DNA of 64,000 nucleotides from Schaedlerella arabinosiphila (GTDB taxonomy: Bacteria > Bacillota > Clostridia > Lachnospirales > Lachnospiraceae). Each line of letters starts with the position of its first letter. Within the stretch, counting starts at the first letter, position 1. Positions 59,713 through 64,000 of this stretch are shown piece after piece. Position numbers and translations under genes: made by a program. The notes below the pieces were generated by a model. That model saw nothing but the letters and a program-made list of their open reading frames with translations. It did not search any database and was not told where the DNA came from. Location of the stretch: assembly GCF_003885045.1 (NCBI RefSeq), contig NZ_RHJS01000002.1, positions 1,674,001 to 1,738,000 of the forward strand. The letters are read 5' to 3'.

Positions 59713-60092
59713 TGTATCTATTGGACACCAATGCCCTGTTATACTTTTTATATGATAGTGAAAAACTTTCAAAAAGAGCATCAAAAATCATTTACCATAA
59801 TGATGAAAAAATCAGTGTAAGCATTGTTTCCATGTGGGAAATTGCGATTAAGTCAAGCATTGGGAAATTGGAAATTAAAAGTTCAATTTCTAAGATTGTG
59901 GGAACTTGCGAAAACGAGCAATTTGAAATTCTTCCCATAAAACCGTTTCATCTGGACGAAATTGGACGGCTTCCACCGATTCATGGAGATCCGTTTGACC
60001 GACTGATTATTTCACAGGCCATTGCAGAAAACTTGATAATTATTACAAAGGACGGAACAATACCAATGTATAATGTCAAGGTTTTGTGGTAA
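59712..60092 (+). CDS. PIN-domain toxin (VapC-like ribonuclease)
   Basis: The 126-residue PIN protein shows the acidic residues in YLLDTNALLYF (Asp5), SMWEIAIKSSIGKL (Glu) and GDPFDRLIISQAI (two Asp), the DUF4411/PilT-N-like subgroup with HGDPFDR. VapC toxins cleave tRNA or rRNA. It closes the AT-rich island that begins after tRNA-Thr. Both genes look intact, so the module could be active. Confidence 0.88.
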   Translation: MYLLDTNALLYFLYDSEKLSKRASKIIYHNDEKISVSIVSMWEIAIKSSIGKLEIKSSISKIVGTCENEQFEILPIKPFHLDEIGRLPPIHGDPFDRLIISQAIAENLIIITKDGTIPMYNVKVLW

Positions 60093-60107
60093 ATAGAATT
60101 TGGAATG

Positions 60108-60148
60108 CATATACAGAAAACCTGCCATTGGTAGCTTTTCTGTATATG
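60108..60148 (+). repeat. 13-base perfect inverted repeat after the toxin gene
   Basis: CATATACAGAAAA at 60108-60120 and TTTTCTGTATATG at 60136-60148 around a 15-base spacer. It lies directly before the terminator at 60156 and may mark the boundary of the inserted segment or be part of a composite terminator. Confidence 0.6.
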
Positions 60149-60155
60149 ATGATAT

Positions 60156-60200
60156 GGGTCTGTCAGGAAACAGCTGAATTTCCCGACAGACCCTTTTTTT
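60156..60200 (+). terminator. Terminator after the toxin-antitoxin pair
   Basis: GGGTCTGTC and GACAGACCC pair around a 20-base loop and are followed by seven T; outside this GATGATA/TATCATC can pair too. Confidence 0.85.
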
Positions 60201-60225
60201 GGTATCATCGTACACAGAAAGCCAT

Positions 60226-61587
60226 TTATCCCAGCGGGTCGATCTTTAAAGTCCGAATCCTTTTAAAGAGCAGTGTGGAAAGGGCCACAGATACGATCTC
60301 CGCAAGGGGAATGGACCACCATACCATGGACAGGCCGTACAGTACGGCAAAGAGGTATGCGGCCGGAAGGATCACCAGGAGCTGGCGCGCTGCGGATACG
60401 ATCAGGCTGTACATCCCGTTTCCAAGGGCCTGGAAGACAGAGCCTACGATGATGCAGTACCCGGCAAAGATGAAGCTCAGGCTGATGATCCTTAAGGCAG
60501 GCACCCCGATCTCCAGCATGTGCTCAGAAGCATCAAAGAATCCCAGAAGCTGTGCCGGAAAGATCTGAAACAGGGCCAGTCCCACGAACATAATGGAAAC
60601 CGCCAGCAGGATGCTCAATTTCATGGTGGACTCGATCCGCTTTTTATTTTTTGCGCCGAAATTGTAGGCAATGATCGGGATCATGCCATTGTTGAGCCCG
60701 AATATGGGCATGAAAATAAAGCTCTGCAATTTAAAATAAACCCCGAAGACCGCGGCTGCGGTGGAGGAGAACATGAGCAGGATTTTGTTCATCCCAAACA
60801 CCATGACAGAACCGATGGACTGCATGATGATGGAAGGAATGCCTACCTGGTAAATGGTGGCAATGATTTTTTTGTCCGGCTTAAACCCTTTCAGGTTCAG
60901 ATTCAGCTCCCGGTTTTTGGTGCAGTTGAAATAGACTGAAAGGGCGACGGCGACGATCTGTCCGGTTACCGTAGCGATGGCAGCCCCGGCCACCTCCAGC
61001 CGGGGAAATCCGAACAGGCCGAAGATCAGGATGGGGTCCATGATGATATTGATGATGGCGCCGATCCCCTGGGTAATCATGGTATAAATGGTCTTTCCGG
61101 TGGACTGCAGAAGGCGCTCCAGGGTCATCTGCATAAAGATCCCGATGGAAAGGATGCAGATGATCGTCAGATACTGCGTGCCGTAAGTGACGATCTGTTC
61201 ATCCCGGGTCTGAAGCCGGAAAAAAGTATGAGAGCAGGTCAGGCCGATGAAGGCCATGATTCCGAAGCTGACGAGGGAAAGGAAGATCCCGTTTTTGGCA
61301 GCCTGGTTGGCGTCCTCGAATTTTTTTTCACCCAGGTTGCGGGAGAGCAGGGCGTTGATCCCCACGCCGGTACCGGCGGAAAGGGCGATCATCAGGCTCT
61401 GAATGGGAAACGCAAGGGATACGGCTGTCAATGCGTTTTCATTGATCTGCGCCACGAACATGCTGTCCACGATATTGTACAGCGCCTGTACGAGCATGGA
61501 AAGCATCATGGGCAGAGACATGGTGATCAATAATTTGGGAATCGGCATGACTCCCATCTTGTTTTCTTTTGTCTGTAGATTCTGCAT
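60226..61587 (-). CDS. MATE family multidrug/sodium efflux transporter
   Basis: From the ATG at 61587 the product has 453 residues with about twelve hydrophobic segments in two similar halves: PIPKLLITMSLPMMLSMLVQALYNIVDSMF at the start and GIPSIIMQSIGSVMVFGMNKIL in the middle. MATE proteins export drugs or metabolites with Na+ or H+; the substrate cannot be read. GGAGG lies 12 bases before this ATG; an in-frame TTG at 61608 overlaps that site. Codon use returns to that of the host genes. Confidence 0.92.
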   Translation of the reverse strand: MQNLQTKENKMGVMPIPKLLITMSLPMMLSMLVQALYNIVDSMFVAQINENALTAVSLAFPIQSLMIALSAGTGVGINALLSRNLGEKKFEDANQAAKNGIFLSLVSFGIMAFIGLTCSHTFFRLQTRDEQIVTYGTQYLTIICILSIGIFMQMTLERLLQSTGKTIYTMITQGIGAIINIIMDPILIFGLFGFPRLEVAGAAIATVTGQIVAVALSVYFNCTKNRELNLNLKGFKPDKKIIATIYQVGIPSIIMQSIGSVMVFGMNKILLMFSSTAAAVFGVYFKLQSFIFMPIFGLNNGMIPIIAYNFGAKNKKRIESTMKLSILLAVSIMFVGLALFQIFPAQLLGFFDASEHMLEIGVPALRIISLSFIFAGYCIIVGSVFQALGNGMYSLIVSAARQLLVILPAAYLFAVLYGLSMVWWSIPLAEIVSVALSTLLFKRIRTLKIDPLG

Positions 61588-61766
61588 CTGAAAGATAAAC
61601 CTCCTCAATCTGTTATATGGTGTGCGGAAAAACAGCCTGATGCAGGATGTTTTTCTGGAAAATCAAAATACCTTCCCGATTATACCATCAATAAATTGAA
61701 AGTACAATGCATATATTAAAAAGAAAACCATATACGGCTTACCATGCCGTAAAGGAAAAGCAGAGT

Positions 61767-62489
61767 ATGAAGAAGTGGATGCAAGGAATCGCGCTGGTCT
61801 ATGTCCTTCTGCTGCTGGGAATCTGCGTTCCAAGGGCAGATTTGGGGAACGCCCAGAACGACGCGGGGGAAGCATTGTATCTGATCAGGCCCAAGGACAA
61901 AAAAGAGGAGGCGGAGAAAAAACTGGAACAGCCGAAGATCGCCCTGACCTTTGACGACGGCCCCAACGCGCAGTTTACGCCGTTTTTGCTGGACGGGTTG
62001 AAGGAACGAAATGTAAAGGCTACCTTTTTTCTCATCGGAAAGAATATTGAGGCGGGAAGCAACGCGGAAATCGTGAAACGGGAGTGGGAGGAGGGGCATC
62101 TGGTGGGCAATCATACATACAACCATGTGGAGATCACCAGGGTCAGCAACGACACTGCCTACCGGGAAATCAAGGCCACCAACGACCTGATCCAGGGGAT
62201 CACCGGACAGCCCGTGGAATATATGCGGCCCCCCTTTGGCCTGTGGCAGAAGAAGCTGGAGCAGAAGATCCATGTGCTTCCCGTGATGTGGACGGTCGAT
62301 CCGCTGGACTGGGCCACCGAAAATGAGGATGAAATTGTAAATAAAGTAGTGACGGAAGTGGAAGAAAATGATATTATCTTGTTACACGACTGTTATAAAA
62401 GCTCTGTACGGGCCGCGTTGCGGATCGTAGATCTTCTCGAGGCAAAGGGCTATCAGTTTGTGACAGTGGATGAACTCCTTTTGGAGTAA
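61767..62489 (+). CDS. Polysaccharide deacetylase (NodB homology domain)
   Basis: From ATG 61767, with AAAGGA upstream, this is a 240-residue exported enzyme: N-terminal membrane or signal helix (about 6-22 GIALVYVLLLLGICV), then NodB motifs TFDDGPN, HLVGNHTYNH (metal His), RPPFG, WTVDPLDW and ILLHD. It probably deacetylates peptidoglycan GlcNAc or another cell wall glycan. An upstream in-frame ATG at 61707 has no ribosome binding site. Confidence 0.92.
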   Translation: MKKWMQGIALVYVLLLLGICVPRADLGNAQNDAGEALYLIRPKDKKEEAEKKLEQPKIALTFDDGPNAQFTPFLLDGLKERNVKATFFLIGKNIEAGSNAEIVKREWEEGHLVGNHTYNHVEITRVSNDTAYREIKATNDLIQGITGQPVEYMRPPFGLWQKKLEQKIHVLPVMWTVDPLDWATENEDEIVNKVVTEVEENDIILLHDCYKSSVRAALRIVDLLEAKGYQFVTVDELLLE

Positions 62490-62525
62490 TATTTGACCAG
62501 TGAGATACAGGAGATATGAGAAAAG

Positions 62526-63254
62526 ATGATACACGAATTTTCCAGAACGGAGCTATTGCTAGGTCCGGAGGCAATGGAACGCTTAAAACAGGCCCGGGTG
62601 GTGATATTCGGCGTGGGGGGCGTAGGCTCCCACTGCATTGACGCCCTTGCCCGGAGCGGGATCGGGCATCTGACCCTGATCGACAGCGACCGGGTTTCCC
62701 TGACCAACATCAACCGTCAGTCCGTGGCCAGCCACCGGACCATCGGGCAGTATAAGACACAGGTTATGAAGGAGCAGATCCATGAGATCTGCCCCAAGAT
62801 CCAGGTGGAGACATTGGAACGGTTTATCCTGAAAGAAGACCTGTCCGACCTGTTTGAGAACAGGCCGGATTATATCGTGGACGCCGTAGATACGGTAACC
62901 GCCAAGCTGAACATTGCCGAGTGCGCCGTAAGGCTGAACCTCCCCCTGATCAGCAGTATGGGCACGGGAAATAAACTGCATCCGGAGCTGTTTGAGATCA
63001 CGGATCTGTCAAAGACCAGCGTCTGCCCGCTCTGCAAGGTGATGCGGAGGGAACTGAAAGCCCGGGGGATCACCCATCTAAGGGTGCTGTATTCTAAGGA
63101 GCAGCCGGTGGACGTCTCCGGAAACAGAACCGGGGAGGAGACGAAAGAGGGCAAAATGGTTCCGGGAAGCATTTCCTTTGTTCCACCTGTGGCGGGGCTT
63201 CTGATTGCAGGGGAAGTGATCCGCGCACTGGCGGCCGGACATCAGGCAGTTTGA
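62526..63254 (+). CDS. tcdA: tRNA threonylcarbamoyladenosine dehydratase (ThiF/E1 family)
   Basis: TcdA (CsdL) cyclises t6A37 of tRNA to ct6A with ATP. The 242-residue E1-like protein has the ATP-binding GVGGVGSHCIDALARSGIGH, LIDSDRVSLTNINRQ, DAVDTVTAKL and SVCPLCKVMRRELKARGI. The family shares the fold with MoeB/ThiF; the NINRQ and DAVDTV pattern with this length favours TcdA. Confidence 0.9.
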   Translation: MIHEFSRTELLLGPEAMERLKQARVVIFGVGGVGSHCIDALARSGIGHLTLIDSDRVSLTNINRQSVASHRTIGQYKTQVMKEQIHEICPKIQVETLERFILKEDLSDLFENRPDYIVDAVDTVTAKLNIAECAVRLNLPLISSMGTGNKLHPELFEITDLSKTSVCPLCKVMRRELKARGITHLRVLYSKEQPVDVSGNRTGEETKEGKMVPGSISFVPPVAGLLIAGEVIRALAAGHQAV

Positions 63255-63284
63255 TGAGAAAAAGCAAAAGAGGGATAAAAAATT

Positions 63285-64000
63285 ATGGATTTATTTGATT
63301 ATATGAGAGAAACCAGACAGGAAAAGGAGTCTCCCCTGGCATCCAGGATGCGTCCTGTGACTTTGGAGGAGGTGGCGGGGCAGAAGCACATCATTGGAAA
63401 GGATAAGCTGCTGTATCGGGCGATCCGGGCGGACAAGCTGGGCTCCATCATTTTTTACGGGCCTCCGGGGACGGGCAAGACCACCCTGGCAAAGGTCATC
63501 GCCAACACGACCCGTTCCAAATTTCAGCAGATCAATGCCACATCCGCGGGCAAGAAGGACATGGAGCAGGTGGTAAACGAGGCAAAAGAGCTGCTTGGGA
63601 TGTACCAGAAAAAGACCATACTGTTTATCGACGAGATCCACCGTTTCAACAAGGGACAGCAGGATTATCTCCTTCCCTTTGTGGAGGACGGCACCATCAC
63701 GCTGATCGGGGCCACCACGGAGAATCCCTATTTTGAAGTCAACGGGGCGCTTTTGTCCAGATCCAGCATCTTTGAACTGCATGCGCTGGACAAGGAGGAC
63801 ATCAAGTCCATCCTGCGCCGGGCGGTATATGACAAGGAGAAAGGAATGGGCGCCTTTCATGCGGAGATTGACGAGGAGGCGCTGGATTTTCTGGCGGATC
63901 TTTCGGGAGGGGATGCCAGAAATGCGCTCAATGCGGTGGAGCTTGGAATTCTGACCACGGACCGCAGCGACGACGGGCTGATCCACATTACCCTGGAGGT
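63285..64000 (+). CDS. rarA: Replication-associated recombination protein A (5' part)
   Basis: The first 238 residues of a RarA/MgsA AAA+ ATPase are visible; the gene runs off the right edge. SRMRPVTLEEVAGQKHIIG, Walker A YGPPGTGKTT, Walker B LFIDEIHRFNKGQQD, sensor 1 GATTENPYFEV and sensor 2 SGGDARNALN are all present. RarA acts at stalled or broken replication forks. GAGGG lies about 11 bases before the ATG. Confidence 0.93.
   Translation, partial: MDLFDYMRETRQEKESPLASRMRPVTLEEVAGQKHIIGKDKLLYRAIRADKLGSIIFYGPPGTGKTTLAKVIANTTRSKFQQINATSAGKKDMEQVVNEAKELLGMYQKKTILFIDEIHRFNKGQQDYLLPFVEDGTITLIGATTENPYFEVNGALLSRSSIFELHALDKEDIKSILRRAVYDKEKGMGAFHAEIDEEALDFLADLSGGDARNALNAVELGILTTDRSDDGLIHITLE

Overview
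The window looks like a chromosomal segment of a low-to-mid-GC Gram-positive anaerobe of class Clostridia, most likely family Lachnospiraceae; I cannot fix the genus. The reasons are a PolC-type replicative polymerase, a ylxM-ffh-rpsP-khpA-rimM-trmD-rplS block, RbgA with two type I signal peptidases, an anaerobic NrdD/NrdG ribonucleotide reductase, a SigH gene beside cysS-mrnC-rlmB, a pyrophosphatase with CBS/DRTGG inserts, glutaminyl-tRNA synthetase, G-rich ribosome binding sites, and tRNA genes without encoded CCA. Nearly all genes point rightwards. The main exceptions are a glycosyltransferase (90-1541), an S1-domain gene, a small membrane protein (44367-44573) and a MATE transporter.

Layout. 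1-5.0 kb is the most accessory part: a glycosyltransferase fused to a MarR-like winged helix, an AT-rich Septu-type pair (intact PtuA ATPase, broken PtuB nuclease gene), and two maturation genes for selenium-dependent molybdenum enzymes. 5.0-17.0 kb holds a DUF2156 gene, two PLP aminotransferases (one HisC), a small export protein, ispG, polC and glyA. 17.2-26.9 kb is the translation and secretion block, continuing through rnhB, yraN, pgeF and mscS. 27.0-30.4 kb is tRNA-Thr followed by a ferrous iron uptake locus (feoA-feoA-feoB-Cys-rich protein) with a shared inverted repeat upstream of feoA and feoB. 30.4-43.9 kb has an S1 protein, the CBS pyrophosphatase, a flavin reductase, galK-galT, glnS, a MocR/PdxR-type regulator, cardiolipin synthase and purA. 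44.1-48.3 kb has small uncharacterised genes, a SEC-C protein, a DUF1540 protein, an AI-2E family transporter and metA. 48.4-51.6 kb is a deoxynucleotide operon (nrdD-nrdG-dut) with NrdR-like boxes. tRNA-Val and tRNA-Met follow, then ispF, an Eis-like acetyltransferase, and cysE-cysS-mrnC-rlmB-sigH-dtd. A third tRNA locus (tRNA-Thr GGT) precedes an AT-rich toxin-antitoxin pair. The window closes with a MATE transporter, a polysaccharide deacetylase, tcdA and the 5' part of rarA.

Most of the window is ordinary housekeeping. I do not see a complete new multi-gene system. The observations most worth a second look are the glycosyltransferase-MarR fusion, the Septu pair whose nuclease core has been deleted, a dispersed palindromic intergenic repeat in at least four copies, a Cys-rich tail on IspF, signs of a compensated frameshift in the PolC linker, and the feo and nrd operators. 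All calls come from reading the sequence and from knowledge of protein families; no database search was run.
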